64,000 bases of DNA from Pseudopyrenochaeta lycopersici (lineage: Eukaryota > Ascomycota > Dothideomycetes > Pleosporales > Pseudopyrenochaetaceae), in NCBI GenBank assembly GCA_003313425.1, contig NHZP01000004.1:868001-932000 (forward strand), read 5' to 3'. The position numbers and the translations under genes were made by a program. Positions 20,463-32,700 of the stretch are shown here, piece by piece. Within the stretch, counting starts at the first letter, position 1; each line of letters opens with the position of its first letter. Below the pieces are notes generated by a model. The model was not told where the DNA came from and ran no database searches. It saw only the letters and a list, made by a program, of their open reading frames with translations.

Positions 20463-22395
20463 ATGGGTCGCTTTTTCTCGGCAACAGCTCTCGCCGCTTC
20501 GTTGCTCCAGGGCGCGTATGCTCAGTCTGCGAATGGCACTCGTGTGACATGTCCTTCCACTGCAAAGTTCAGCCCCATTACTGCGTCAAAGTTCTTTGCT
20601 GCCATCAATCCAGGCTGGAATTTAGGCAACACGTTGGATGCGATTGAGACAGTTAGTAGAACCCAAGGTATACTTCTGCATGTGAGCTATATCTGACGGC
20701 CTTTTCCCAATGTAGGAAGGGTCATGGAATAACCCACCTGTCGTTGCCAGTACATTCGACGACATCAAGAATTCAGGCTACAAAGGCATCCGCCTCCCCG
20801 TAACATGGGCCTATCACTTCACCTCTCAATCGCCAGATTGGACGGTTGACCCAGTCTGGTTGCAAAGAGTTTCGGATGTATTGGATATGATTACAAGCAG
20901 AGGCTTCTACGTAATCGTGAACGTGCACCACGATAGCTGGACGTGGGCGGATTTGACAAAGGACACCACCAATGTTACAGCGGTAGAAGAGAGACTCGGC
21001 AAGCTGTGGTACCAGATTGGTACAAAGTTGGCGTGCAAGGGGGAGAAAGTGGTAAGTTACGCTTTCATGCCCAGGTCATATATACTTTTGATAAAAGTGT
21101 TACATGCTGACATTGCGCAAGGCTTTTGAAACCATCAACGAGATTCCTGGAACTACAGCCGAACACGGTAAGGTTATCAACAGGTTGAACAACATCTTCC
21201 TTCAGTCCATCAACGATGCTGGAGGTTTCAACGCTCAGCGAGTCGTTACGCTTGTCGGCGCTGGTCAGGATGGTTACAAGACCATTAACTGGTTCGAGAG
21301 GCCCGATGCGAAGTTCAAGAATCCTTGGGGTATTCAGTGGCACTACTACTCTCCTTGTAAGGCTTCCTTTACCTTTGACCCTCAATCCATTGAAGAGAGC
21401 TAACATGTGTGGCAGATGACTTCATCTTCGGAGCCTGGGGCAAGACCACCTGGGGCTCTGATGCTGACAAAGCTACCCTTGAAGCAGACGTCGCAGCTGT
21501 CCGCGGCAACTTCTCGGATGTCCCGCTCGTCATTGGCGAGTGGGCGAGTTCGCCTGTACAATGCGAAACTGCGGCACGCTGGCGTTACTTCGACCACTTG
21601 GTTCGTACCGCCGCGAAGTACAACACCCAGACTATCCTTTGGGACAATGGCGCCGACTTCTTCAACCGCGCAACGCGCCAATGGCGCGACACGGTAGCAC
21701 AGGACATCTACCTGAATGCCGTAAAGGGCTTTGCGAATGCGCTGCCAGACAGCACGACTGACGGCTCAGCAACCACACAGCAAAGCTCTGCATATATTTA
21801 CCACAAGAAGGGTGCCAATGTTACAGACGCGATACTACCATTCCACTTCAACGGCAACACAGTTAAGAAAATCGCTATAGCTGCCACCAACAAGTCTCTT
21901 ACAAAGGACAAGGACTACAAGGTTGTAGGCGAGAGCATTACCATCTCTGCTGCCTTCCTCAGCACACTTCTCACCTCGTCATCTCCCACCGGCTCCATCG
22001 CCAACCTCACCCTCTCCTTCAACAAGGGAGCCAGCCTGCTCATCAACGTCCTCCAATACAGCGTACCCACTCTCAGTGTCACTTCCAGCGCCCTTCCTGC
22101 TACATCATCAGACCTCCGTATCCCAATCACTTGGTCTGGCATCAACCGACCCGCCACCGTCAAGGCTGTCAAGTCTGATGGCACTTTCCTGGTAGACGAC
22201 TGGACGCAGTACCTGCCCGTATTGCAGCAGGGCAGGACCACATATGGCAACAACTGGGACTGGGATGGCAGCAATGTGATTATCAAGGCCGGTGTGCTTG
22301 ATGCTATTCGTGCTGCGGGCAAGACGACAAGACTCACAATTGAGTTCTACCCAAGAGAGCCTGGCAATTCGGTGGATTACACTATTACCGTGTAA
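20463..22395 (+). CDS. secreted GH5 endo-glucanase with CBM_X2 and CBM46-like modules
   Basis: Exons are 20463-20651, 20716-21051, 21122-21356 and 21416-22395 (introns 64, 70 and 59 nt); 579 aa. A signal peptide ending GAYAQS precedes the GH5 barrel: NPGWNLGNTLDA, GYKGIRLPVTWAYHF, VIVNVHHDSW, the acid/base Glu in INEIPGT (about E182) and the nucleophile in VIGEWASS (about E294). After the barrel comes an Ig-like CBM_X2 module (about 375-470, starting SAYIYHKKGANVTDAILPF). A roughly 100-residue C-terminal domain with NNWDWDGSNVIIKAGVLDAI resembles CBM46. The enzyme should cleave beta-1,4-glucan or xyloglucan-type chains outside the cell. The ATG at 20463 is preferred because it opens directly on the signal peptide; an upstream in-frame ATG exists at 20421. 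Confidence 0.88.
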
Positions 22396-22730
22396 AGTTC
22401 TTTTCTCAAATGAGTCTGAAGGATGACAGAGGTTCTTGGATGTAAATAGATGATGCCTTTGTCACCATTGGAGGGGGGGTTTTTGTGTATATATCTTTTT
22501 CCTTTCGTTAAAGATGTTCAAAGCCAATTTCTAGCATGAAAATATGGCGTGGCTACCTTGAAGATTTGTCGATCTTTCTATAGCAGAACATGTGAAACGT
22601 TTGCTTAAATATTCGGACTAACGTACACGCTCAACTACTGTCTGCAATGCCGTTCACTTTGCTCTCTGCCCTCAGCCGCCACAAATCCCCAATTTTTGAC
22701 CCGGCTGCGGCATCCTTCCAACCCCAAGCC
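22396..22730. other. intergenic region between convergent genes
   Basis: About 335 bp with a G-run followed by a T-run (near 22470-22485) and AT-rich sequence, consistent with 3' flanks. Nothing else seen. Confidence 0.5.
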
Positions 22731-24154
22731 TCAGCCTTCTGCTCTCAGAAGCTTACTACTTGGCCTCACCAACATCCCTGCCTTTTGATACGTTTTATCA
22801 ACCAGTTCCATCATCTTGATCGACTCCTCCGCATCGAGCCAGGCACCACTACCCTTCCTCCCTTTGACCTTGTTCACAAATTCTTCCAGTTGGTAGCGGT
22901 ATGTAGACCAGAAATCCTCCCCCTTAGTCTCAACACCGCTTTCTTCAGGCCACACGTATGCTTTCTTCGACTCAGTGGTTTTCGACTCCCTTACCACATC
23001 ACCAGAGGAGTTACGCCAAGTTGACGTGGTAATGGTATCGATCCTGTGCCAAATATTTGGACCCATGAAGTTGTTCATAACGAGAGTCCGCTGGGAAATA
23101 TGTTCAAGGCCATTCTGCTGACCATGGTTTTCAGGTCGGAGTTTGATGCTCACCCAAGGCGGCAGATCCCTCCAGAGGCAAGTCCAATTGCTCGTCAGCC
23201 AGGGGAACCAGTACCCACCCCGAGACGCGAGATCTGCAGAAATTCTGCCCACGCCACCATTGGGAAAAGTATACGTTGCTGTTATCGCTTCATCGCATCT
23301 ATCATCAAACCCTTTACCCACCAGCCGAGGGGTTGCAGAATCAATAGAGATAGGCTCGGCCCCAAAAATACCACGCATGGCAGATACAGGGTAGTGTCCA
23401 AGATCCATTAGCGTTCCCCCCGCAAGGTCGTAGTTGAATCTAATGTCATCTCCCGGAAAGAAACCTCCAGGGAGAGCGACTCTTGCATCAACTTCTTCAA
23501 CGTTTTCCTTGTCAAAGAGCGACAGCAGCGTGGACCAGGCGGGGTGAAAGCGATAATGGGTTGCTTCAACCACAATCGGAGCATTTGGTGATTGCAGAAC
23601 AGGATGTCCGAATAGCGCCTTTGCTTCCTCTGCGTTGGACACAGAAGGTTTCTCTAGGAGCACATGCTTTCCAGCTTTGAGCGCTTTGAGTGTCCATTCG
23701 AAGTGCAGGCCATTGGGGAGAGGGTTGTATATGCAGTCTATGGAGGGGTCGTTGATGAGGTCTATCTTGTGTGAGTATCTTGATTTACAACAAGACACAA
23801 GCTTGCACTGGGATACTGGTATGACGGGTCATTTACTCACCATCGTAGTTATCATGTACGATGGGTATTCCATTTCTCTTGGCATATGCCTCGGCTCTCT
23901 TCTTGTCACGAGCTGCAACGGCAACGACGATGACTTCTGCGTGCGAGCGCGCAGGAAGTATCAAGGCCTGGGGCCTGATGCCATACTTGTAAGCCCCTAT
24001 CCTTACATAGTTATCGCACTTCCATCACTCACGCGATATTCGCCGCTCCAAGGATGCCAAAACGCAGCGCATCTTCCTTCTTCGTCACCGCTGGTCGGCG
24101 AGAGAGCCACTCGAGAAAGTCAGCGAGGTAGTTGATCAAGTCGAGGCCTGCCAT
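22731..24154 (-). CDS. Gfo/Idh/MocA oxidoreductase (xylose / dihydrodiol dehydrogenase type)
   Basis: Exons are 24154-24033, 23974-23841 and 23761-22731 (introns 58 and 79 nt); 428 aa. The Rossmann start is ALRFGILGAANIAPQALI, with the G-x-L-G-A fingerprint completed across the first splice. HAEVIVVAVAARDKKRAEAY follows, then SIDCIYNPLPNGLHFEW and the catalytic EKP motif in KHVLLEKPSVSNAEEAKALF. The C-terminal half has the alpha/beta domain with YDLAGGTLMDLGHYPVSAMR. The closest known fungal relatives are NADP+-dependent D-xylose 1-dehydrogenases and dimeric dihydrodiol dehydrogenases, so it is a cytosolic sugar or trans-diol dehydrogenase; the exact substrate is not shown. Acceptors were chosen to preserve NIAPQAL and NYDDLIND. 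Confidence 0.85.
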
Positions 24155-25383
24155 TGTGCAACTAGAGTCTCTTGGAATAGTCACAACGAAGTGCTGAATA
24201 CTGGCTGTTTTATAGAGGGGGTTGGGGATGCCAACTTGCGTGTCTGCAACCGAGTTGAATCAGGCATATCTCCGAGGGCGGCGGGGGTTGTGACGGATAC
24301 GGGTCACATCAGAACTGTATATTTCTGGCGAGCGGGCCAAATACCAATAAGCCACCTCATATCTCAGGACCTAGGTGAACGCCATGGAGGAAGGATGGAC
24401 TAGTCTGAGAATAGATTAGTAAGAACCGTTATGGGTGAAATGCTTACTGACCTATCCTGCACATGATATGTTTCCTATATTCGCCAGTGTTCACATTGAA
24501 CATCCACACTATTCACTTCGATCGCATCGAGTACGTATGCAGCTTCGTGTCGTTGACTGATTTGCTACGTGGTAATATGTCATACACAAGTGGAGGATAA
24601 TGTGTCTTTGGATGACAAGTTCTAATTAGCTGCAGTAGATGAGGTTTTCGCCAAGTGTCTGGCATGCTCTGAATGGCCTACTATGGAAGTAAAAGTCGGG
24701 ATCACCTTATGGAGAATTGATAGCAAGTAGTCTCAAGGGCAACTCAACTCGCGCAAGCAAGTGCGATACCACTTAGAAACCAGAATCAAAGTCTAAGCCA
24801 GCCATGTCATACTTGAAGGGACATCGGCGCGTTCTCCGTGCTTCATTCCCGACACTCGGCTTCCCTAACAGAGACATCCATCGGACAAGTGCCGATGTTC
24901 CACCCTCGGTGCGACCTTTGCCGGGTCAAGTTACCCCGCCTACCCTTTTCGTCATAGTGCGGGGTAGCACAGATGAATGTTACTGGATCAACGACGAAGT
25001 TTTGCGGGCCGTGGCAACGACGTTTGAACGTCGGACCGCATGTTGAGAGGCAGTGATGACTGAAGCTCGTAATATTTTTAAGTTCTCAAGTGGATCTGGT
25101 CTCTTATATGCTATCCTTTGCTGCATATATCGCTTGTGTCTGTTCAGTAACGGATAAGTTGAAGAAGAAAGAGCCAGGTAAACATTGAAGACTGGAAGGA
25201 GCATACGCATGGTCTCGGCCAATATTTTCACATATTATTAGATGCAAGCATCTTAACCGCCACAACTCGCAATTCACCGTCTCCGCTATCACCAACCTCT
25301 TTGTATCCATTCACATCGCTACCTAATTCAGTTTGATCAAACCAGATACTCCATTCCCAAAACACTTCTCAGCAATCACCAAT
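24155..25383. other. divergent intergenic region, no gene recognised
   Basis: About 1.2 kb between two divergent oxidoreductase genes. The 80-codon frame at 24804-25046 has no domain signature. An upstream in-frame ATG for the next gene lies at 25333. Confidence 0.5.
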
Positions 25384-26755
25384 ATGTCCACCAAACCCGA
25401 CATTGGATTTTGCGGCCTGGGAGCCATGGGCTTTGGCATGGCCACGCACCTCGTCAAACAAGGCTACTCTGTGACCGGCTTCGATGTCTACCCGCCTTCG
25501 CTCGAAAAATTCAAAGCAGCAGGTGGAATCCCATCTACCTCGCTTTCTGATTCCGCTAGAGAAAAGTCGTTCTACATCGTCATGGTAGCGTCAGCACAGC
25601 AAGCACAACCGGCCTTGTTCGATCAAGATGGCATTGTGAATGCGCTGCCGAAAGGTGCCACGTTGTTACTATGCTCGACAGTCCCGAGTGCGTATGCCAA
25701 GAGCGTAGAAAGTAAGTTGGTGGAGATTGGGAGGAGTGATGTTTTCTTCGTCGATGCGCCGGTTTCTGGAGGTGCAGGTCGAGCGGCAGATGGCACGTTG
25801 AGTATCATGGCTGGTGCATCAGATGCGGCGATAGAAAAAGGAAAATGGTTGTTGGACGAGCTGTCAGCGCCGTCGAAGCTGTTCATCGTAGCTGGTGGGA
25901 TTGGCGCAGGGAGTAACATGAAGATGGTACATCAGGTGCTGGCGGCAATCCAAATTCTTGCTTTGAGCGAAGCATACGGCTTTGGGGCAAGATTGGGCTT
26001 GAACGGGAAGGACGTGCATGATGCGGTCATTGGTAGTACAGGATGGAGCTGGATGTTTGAAAATAGGAGCCAGCGGACGCTGAAGGAGGATTACTTTCCA
26101 GGTGCGAGTGCCGTGACGATTATTCTCAAAGACACGGTATGTTACACTCCAATGGTTCTCTCATGTTTATTCGATCGAAGCTGGGTCCTAACCATGACCG
26201 CAGAGCATCATCACCTCAATGTCTCGAAGCGTAGCCTTCCCAGCAACGCTTTGCTCAGTCGCTGAGCAAGTCTACTTTTCTGCATTAGATCGCGGCTGGG
26301 GTGCCAACGATGATGCCGGCCTTATCCGCCTGTGGACAGCAGAACCTGTGGCCAACATCCAAAGTTCACTCTCAGCCGAGGAGAAGGAGGCCAAGCTCCA
26401 GCTCGTAGTTGACCTCCTTACTGGCATTCACCTCGTTTCCGCAGCCGAATCAATCTCTCTAGCAAAGCACGTCGGTATCCCTCTACCCCAGTTGTACGAA
26501 CTGGCATGTGATGCCGCAGGGGGCAGCACCATGTTCCAGCAAGCTGGTGCGAAGATGATCGATGTTTTAGATGGGAAGGACAACGGTAGTGGGAAGGTTC
26601 TCGGAGGTTACACCGAGAAGTTGAGGATGGCAGTCAACGAGGCACAAGCCATCAAGTGCCCGACATATCTTGGCAATGGGGCATTAAATTTGTTGTTACA
26701 GACCGGAACGAGTTTGAGTCTAGGTGGATTACTAAAGTGTTACAGCGTGCAGTAG
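25384..26755 (+). CDS. L-threonate dehydrogenase-like beta-hydroxyacid dehydrogenase, two exons
   Basis: Exons are 25384-26136 and 26204-26755 (67-nt intron, GTATGT, phase 0); 434 aa. The N-terminal Rossmann motif is DIGFCGLGAMGFGMATHLVKQGY. The substrate-loop signature is VDAPVSGGAGRAADGTLSIM, and the catalytic Lys helix is GIGAGSNMKMVHQVLAAIQI. The second exon repeats the all-alpha hydroxyacid-dehydrogenase domain (LLTGIHLVSAAESISLAKHV). That fits L-threonate dehydrogenase or related NAD(P)-dependent beta-hydroxyacid dehydrogenases of sugar-acid catabolism. The start at 25384 gives a compact N-terminus; an ATG at 25333 would add 17 residues. The last 25 residues look unlike the family's usual end, and the other frame stays open past the stop, so the tail could be misread or altered. 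Confidence 0.82.
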
Positions 26756-29700
26756 AGAAAGGGAGGGCTAGAGACCAAATTTTCAAAAGGACGTTGTCGA
26801 AATTGGAAAGGACAAAATTAAGTCGGAGAATTCCATATCACTAGCTTCGCATAGATCAATGTGAATATTGAAGGAGTCAAGTTGTGACCAGCATCGCCTG
26901 GTCGAGAATTCTGACCGCATAGGTTGGATCATTCTTTGCCGCGCAGGAGTTTAACCTTCAGAAGCAAGTAAAGTCTTGCTAGATGAAGGTAACCACATCT
27001 TCTCGACACATTTGAGACACCCAGTCACTACTCGCGACAAGCCGTTCAGGAATGTAAATAGCCTCGGGCTTACTGCTGCTGAAGCCATGTGGAAATGTCA
27101 CGGATGATATGTCGCAGATGATATGTCATACACCGATCACTTCGTCAATACGAGTAGCGGATGTATCAAAGATTCAGTCAGAACGACTCAGGGTTCTCAA
27201 TCTGGTCTTACCCGCAGAAGGATTTGGCCCAAGGCATGCAGGCGACTCGATGATGCATGGTTCATGCACAATTGCCATTATATGCCGGATATATCTCACC
27301 ACGTGGTGAGGCGTGGGATAGTCTCATCTTCGCTAATGAAACGGTAAGCCTGCACATGCGGCGGTGGCAACCAGAAATACAGATTGAAACGGCTTGGTTC
27401 GTTGAGAATAGGCGAAACGCTGACGCGGAGCCCAGTAACCCGGCTAATAAATGCGGCACTGGTAGATGTGGCGAGTGCGAAGGACCGAAGGGCCGCTCGA
27501 AGCGCAAGGACGGTTCTCACGAACGCCATCCCGCAAGAAAGAGTGGTAATAGTGCGGGGTGGCTCCGGTTTCATGTTGCCGCAGGCCTTGATGCCTGAAG
27601 TACCGGCTTTTTCATACGTGTTTCAGGCGAAGATTGTGGTGGCAAGAACAACGTGATAATATCCACAATACCTAATTAGGATCCTTGCATGAACACTTGG
27701 ACGACGCAGTCATGAAGACTGCTTGTTTCAACGACAACGACTCTTCGCGTGGGATAAGTGGGGTTGAGGATGGTGTGACCGCAAGGAGTGCCTGATTGAC
27801 AGTTAGACAGATTGCGTTGACGAAGCGTGGGTACACAATCCATGTAAATGCGTCGCACATGGGGAAGGGTTCAATGATAAGAGATAGGATGAAATGCAGG
27901 CCATTCGGGCGATGTCGAAACGAGATGAACTAGAGTTCGGAAAAAGCGACGGAGGCGGAAAAATCTACGCTGCTCACCGGAGGAATGTGAGCTGAAGAGA
28001 TTTCGCGCCCAGCTTTGACGAACCCAAGGGAAATTGAATCCGTGCCTAAGTGAAGGGTTGTAATCCGCTCGCTAACGTCGCGATGCTTGGCTGGCGGTGA
28101 ACATGGATATGATCTTCAGGAGAATGTGAGTGGCGAACCACGCAAGCGCCCACGATAATCACGCTGATCAGAGCTCCGCTTTTTACGCCCACGAGGGTCG
28201 TGCAGCGGTGGGTGATAGTGATTGCAGTTGAAGCAGTGAGTGATGACCGGCAGTTGCATCCTTCAACGGAACACCAATCGCGCGAATGTCCCGAGGACCA
28301 GGTCATTTGATGACAAGCGAAGGTCAACCCGCAACAATTGATCGTCCAAGTATGGCATGTTCACCGCTAACTGTGACTCACTTGTCAGCGACAAAATAGG
28401 TCAAGGTGCTGAGTACAAGTGGGTGCCCAACGCAGGCTAATGACGAGTCGGGCCTGCAGCGTCAAAAAAACATTCTCAAATAACGGTAATCCTGCTCTTG
28501 AGCCCACGACGATCATGTCACAACATGATTTGCGGAATCGCAGGTGCGCCTTCATGATCTGCCGACAGGGGGTGTAGGGCAGCCTTGGAGATGCAGGGAG
28601 GGCTGCATGTGCATGTGATTGATGTGCCTGAGGTTGCTGCATCGAAGGCTGATTGCAGCTTTCTACACGTTGCAGCCGGCAAGGCACAGGATGCATTGGA
28701 CAATGGCGTGCGGGACAATTCGCTCCAATTCAGCATGGACTAACGTCTGACACCACAGTTCGTGTTTCGTACACTGTCGACGGTGTAAGAACGATGAATA
28801 AGCGACGTGTCTGTGAGCACCCTGTTAAATGTAAAGGACTTTTTGAGATTGCGCATGTTTGATTTCTGATCATGTGGCCAGATAATTCGGGTCTTCTTCT
28901 TAAACTGGCTAACGTCGTGCTGTACTGATAATGCATCTCCCATCGGTGACAAATGCAGGACGATGGCACGGCGTAAAGGCTGGCTGTCGAATGATTAACA
29001 CGAAGCATGCTAGTAGTAGGAGCGAGGCGTGGCCTCAATCCTGCAACACTGTGTTGCCTTGGACGGTGCAGAACGCCGGCGCAGTCCATCTTGTCCCTTT
29101 CCAATCGCTTGGTGCGCAACCGTCTTCAGATAATGATGTGGCTGCCCCAACAATTGAAGGATGTGCGGGCCCGCTTGGACAAGGTGGGGGATGCAGCAGA
29201 GCCAGCTACGCGCTCGATGCGCTCGTAGTTGAGGGGAAGGTATAATACTCGGGATATCATGTTGGTAGACGGCCTGCTAGTGGGGAATATCGACACGTCG
29301 GCTTGCCCTGTCAAGCGGTGAACGCTGTGCAACATGGGAAGTTGCAACGATGGATAATCAGGGTAGTCTAGTGTCTGGTAGTCACCCTGGTAGGACTAGG
29401 CACGTAGCTAATGTGGGTCGTGAAGCAAAGAGTCATCTGTGTAGATGCGGGCTAGGCATGGCCCCATTGTACTCGAATGCTTTGGGTGATTGGGGGAAAG
29501 TGCAGCCGAGCAGGTCACTGCCCCCTTGATACGACCTGATGATGTGAGAAAACTCGAATATAGTCATTCTTGTCCAAGGATGTCCGGGAGGCGGTTGTCG
29601 TGGTCCTGCACGAGCGGCCTGGTGTCGTGTCTTCCAGGGCTAGCAGGAGCAATTCGGTCATGCGGATAGCTCGGAGCTGCGGGACACACAGGAACGTGCA

Positions 29701-32700
29701 GCAAACAGCGTAGGATTTCCAACAATGTGTATTGGCTATATACTGCATCTGTAAAGTCTACGTCACGACGGACCCCACGGCCGGATGATCAGGCACAGTG
29801 TGCCTGAGGTGGAGGGTACGGGTCGCTCACTCGTGGATCATAATTCCACTGGGCTGGTGGACGACACCATCCCACACGTCTGTCTTAGCAGTTGCAGCGA
29901 AGAGGGTGTGGACGGGAACCATCCCGGAGCGGCGCACTATTGCTGGGACAATAGAACGGCGAGCGCGGCACCTCATGGGAAAGCTCCAAGACGATGGCTG
30001 TCTGATGCTGTTCGTGATACGCATGTCCAAGAGCTGGTAGCGTGACGGTGCAACCCGAATCGCACGCACGTTTCAGATTGAGCAATATTGGTTCAAATAT
30101 AAAGGTAGATGATCTTAGATCAAACGATTAATGCTACGTGACAGATTGGGTATTCCATAGGTTTCCTCCTGGCGATAATGCCGCTAAAAACAGCAATAGA
30201 CTCCCAAAATAAACGCAAGATGCTATAGCACACACGATTTGTGGCCCCCACGATCCCGAGCGCCAGCTGATGCAATATTAAAACCAAGAAATTGAAATGC
30301 GCTCGCTATTACAACTGCAGTGATGTTCGGGTGCCGAAAATAAAACTCGGCGTCTATGAGAAAGAAAAAGAATAAAGAGATCGCTGCGTTCCGTCCACCC
30401 GAGCCGGCGTGTGTTGGAGGTGCGAAAAGCGAAGCCATGACTCGACATTGAGTCAAAAGAGGAGAAGAGCGCGCCCCCATGTGCGGCAAGCGAAGGAGTT
30501 GTGTGTCGCATGTCAGCAAGGTATGGTGAACGCCAGGCGCAAGTGTCGGTGGCTTGCAGTAGGCAGGGCTAGCAGGCGTGGTGTCGAGGATGCTGTTATC
30601 CGATGGCTTGTGTAGACTGCTTTTAACCGGGAAGCGCGTGGAGTGTCAGGTGAGTGACCGGGGCTAATCTGGTTATGATGCACGCGGCGCATCGAAGATC
30701 AGATCGTGCTGGATGCTGCAGATGCTTTGCATGACGGCGGCAAGCCAGACTGCAGCAATGTGCGGTTCCATGTCGAGGTAGGCGGGTTATTAAGGTGTTG
30801 TGGGGTGTGGTAATAATGCGGAGTGTAGGTCGATATTGAGATGCGCCAAAGCCAATTGCGAGTCGGAAAGGACGAACGTGGAATATGAAGTAGAGCTAGT
30901 TCCGAGTCTATTTCGATGGGACCGGTGGCAGAGGGCGTGTTGGTGGTGGACCAGGGCTGGGGGGCAAGTTCTGAGATGCCATGTTGGACTCGTCGTAGAT
31001 GAGGGCGGCCATTGTGTTTGTGGTGAGCAGGAAGCTTGGTAGGTTGTATGGAGCGGGAGCGTCGAGGTGGTTGATGATTGAGGCAGTGTCTTAGAGTGGC
31101 TGTGGTGGTAGACTGTAGGGCTATATACCGCTCGTGGGGTGTCAGACTGTGGGATGAAACGAAGGCCACGGAAGACGGGGATCAAAGTATTTATGTTTGT
31201 GCTCAGATTACAGAGCCCCAAAATGTCGGTCAGCTACGTACTTTTGACGATGTGTGTAATTATTCTAGGCAGCGCATGGCACGGCCCAAGCGGTCAAGGA
31301 GGCGTTGGGCTGATGGGACAAGAAAGGGGTGGCTCCTGGCTTGTGCATAAGCTAAAGCATGCCGAAACATCGCTCATCCCGGTCAATTAATGAGCACGGG
31401 AAACACGAAGTAGCGCTCCGCTGCTTGTCGTTTCATCGCCCCTCGTGACTGTGTGAAGATCGTGTTGATCCAATCCTGTCGCAGTACTGTCACGGGTTAT
31501 CATTCGCACAACGCATCACATCTCAGGCAGGCCGCAGACTCATTGCAGCATGATTAACCAACAGGAAATGTGTACACAGTCTGACATCACTCAGTTCCCT
31601 CCCTGGCACTCGCTGCTTATTCTTAGTGGGCTTCGCTAGTGCGAACGGTCGTGGTAATTGAAACGTAGTCCTCCTATTCCAACCTGGGCAGGCAATCGTC
31701 GGCAGGACTGTCCTCAAAGCCTCGCTTACGACCCATGTGTAAGAGGGTTTGCTTGCGAAAGCTTCAGGAACAGGAATGGTTAGCTTCTGGCTCCGTGTCA
31801 AGGTCAAACTTTGACGCGAAGATGGCCATCGGCCAAACAGAAATGGTGACGAAAATTCGTCACCAAATTTGCGACGTCGCCCACTTTGTCCACGCCCGCG
31901 CTTCAGGACAGCTTGACGATCTAGCGCGCATTGGGGGCCTTCTCCCGTGCTTCTTCCAGGCTTCCATTCAATTTCGGTAGCCCCCTGTGATACTCGCTCC
32001 ACTGCTTGTGCTGGTGCCCGTTGGCGGTGAGTTTTGCCATGTCATTCGCATGGTGCTCTCTGAATCAGCTCTTTAAGCCGCGGCATAAGGTTTTGTCATG
32101 AGCAAGCAGGCTGAGAAATACGCACGCAAGCAGAAGACGAGGCATGTCAGGATTATTTTTGTCTTTCCGCTTGCCTTGTTTATGGAAGCTCGTATTAACC
32201 CTGGTGCTTGTTTGTGTCCGAAGTAACAGCAGCCCCTGGGCACGCACACTTTACCTGCCTGCCTTGTTTTTCGCAGCTTTTGGGCACCCAAGGCTGGCAG
32301 TCCGGCGAAATCTGTATTGGACGGCTGGTCCGGAAAGGGAGAATCGAGCGGGATGAAGCCACCGGGCGCCGAGGGTGTGCAGAGCCAACGACCACTTCCG
32401 GAGAGTCAGCGGGCCCACCTTACAGCTGAGGCTGTAATTCCACGTGGGCTAACAGGGATCACGTCTGAAACCTCGTCAGAGCGCTCGTTTGCTTTTCATT
32501 CGCAATTTGACTCTCCTTACCCCTGCCGCTCGCCAAAATGGAAATAAAAAAATCTTGCTGCGTTTGGCTTGCTCACCCGTCCGTGCTTCTACCAAAGCTT
32601 TAGGGCGAGGAAGGAGTTCTGACCGCCGGAGAAAATTATGTTACACTATGCCGTACGTGGGCAGCAAGAGATCGATCTGCAGGGGTCGCCGGCTACGTCA

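Noticed and set aside
30409..30615. Possible Zn2Cys6 transcription-factor fragment (two Cys pairs with Arg/Lys)
   Set aside because: Cys spacing does not fit C-x2-C-x6-C and there is no linker or dimerisation helix.
30699..31169. Ser/Thr/His-rich minus-strand ORF in the gene-empty block
   Set aside because: Low-complexity, overlaps other frames, no family or exon context. Retained only as part of the block description.
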